DNA of 64,000 nt from Fulvivirga ligni (GTDB taxonomy: Bacteria > Bacteroidota > Bacteroidia > Cytophagales > Cyclobacteriaceae). Positions 63,590 to 64,000 of the stretch are shown in pieces (the first letter of the stretch is position 1; every line of letters begins with the position of its first letter). A program made the position numbers and the translations under genes. The stretch spans positions 5,313,001 to 5,377,000 of the forward strand of contig NZ_CP089979.1 of assembly GCF_021389935.1 (NCBI RefSeq), in the 5' to 3' direction. A model generated the notes under the pieces. That model was not told the origin of the DNA and searched no databases. It saw nothing but the letters and a program-made list of their open reading frames with translations.

Positions 63590-64000
63590 ATGAGTGAATC
63601 AGTTCTAAAAACAATCATCCAACTTTTTGCCATTGTAGCCAAGGAAGACTCTGTGACCGTAGAGGAAAAGCGTTTGATTGAAGCATTTTTAAAAGATCAT
63701 CTAAACAAGGCCAAAGTAGAAACATACCTGCAGCTGTTTGAAGAGTATAGTGAAAGCATCACTCATAGCTCTGAAAACCAACTTGAAGAAGAGCACGATC
63801 AGATTAAGAAGATCTGTCAGCATATTAACTCTGAGCTCACTCAAAAGCAGAAGGTGGTAATTATTCTGGAACTGATAGCTATAATACTTGCAGACAGCCA
63901 TATCTCAGATCGTGAAGAGGAATTAGTGCGTTTCACTGCTAGTCTTTTCAACATCCCTGATGAAGAGGTCTCACTGATAGAGTCCTTCGTAACTGCATCT
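63590..64000 (+). CDS. TerB-like domain protein, partial (C-terminus beyond right edge)
   Basis: 137 codons are visible from the ATG at 63590 and the frame is open at the right edge. The sequence is helical and acidic and has the repeated pattern of TerB-like domains (IIQLFAIVAKEDSVTVEEKRLIEAFL, then LIAIILADSHISDREEELVRF). In Bacteroidota this domain is often found at the N-terminus of larger proteins, so the rest cannot be predicted from here. Confidence 0.6.
   Translation, partial: MSESVLKTIIQLFAIVAKEDSVTVEEKRLIEAFLKDHLNKAKVETYLQLFEEYSESITHSSENQLEEEHDQIKKICQHINSELTQKQKVVIILELIAIILADSHISDREEELVRFTASLFNIPDEEVSLIESFVTAS

Overview
The window looks like chromosomal DNA of a free-living, probably aerobic and marine or soil Bacteroidota, most likely order Cytophagales (inference). 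The evidence is two SusC/SusD pairs, C-terminal type IX secretion (T9SS) sorting domains, promoters of the Bacteroidota type (TTTG, about 19 nt, TANNTTTG), no clear Shine-Dalgarno sequences, a bacillithiol gene (bshB1), OxyR, and low GC with many lipoproteins. No tRNA, rRNA operon, insertion sequence, prophage or CRISPR array was seen.

Layout. 1-6600 (minus): a SusC/SusD pair followed by a Tat-exported phospholipase C cut by the left edge. 6.9-12 kb: a BspA-like surface lipoprotein, a small membrane protein, a luciferase-like monooxygenase, a nitroreductase and oxyR. 12-26.4 kb: an isolated ABC-type permease, a large GloVer-repeat T9SS protein, and housekeeping or unknown genes (AlkD-type glycosylase, YihY, DUF2721, bshB1, YebC, and a lipoamide-dehydrogenase-like flavoprotein that lacks its redox cysteines). 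26.7-30.8 kb: an unannotated 45-residue cysteine-containing peptide, a small WHTF/HH-motif protein and a very large sensor kinase, separated by hairpins.

30.8-41.6 kb (all minus) is an aromatic amino acid supercluster. A complete trpEGDCFBA-aroF operon is followed by phhA-aminotransferase-tyrA. Each of the two units starts with its own short leader peptide and attenuator. The trp leader has three consecutive Trp codons and the tyrosine unit leader has seven consecutive Tyr codons. In both, a terminator hairpin ends about 21 nt before the first structural gene, and an antiterminator pairing can be drawn by eye. I consider this dual, ribosome-mediated attenuation system the most interesting content of the window.

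41.6-47.3 kb: an M13 peptidase, two small unknown proteins, the SRP RNA, a transaldolase-like aldolase, FtsE, and an ECF sigma factor with a probable anti-sigma partner. 47.4-61.9 kb is a polysaccharide utilization locus, SusC-SusD-GH5(CBM6)2-GH30-GH3, probably for a beta-glucan. Its divergent regulator joins a periplasmic propeller to a cytoplasmic LuxR-type helix-turn-helix. A lone receiver-domain protein, a lipoprotein and the start of a TerB-like protein close the window.
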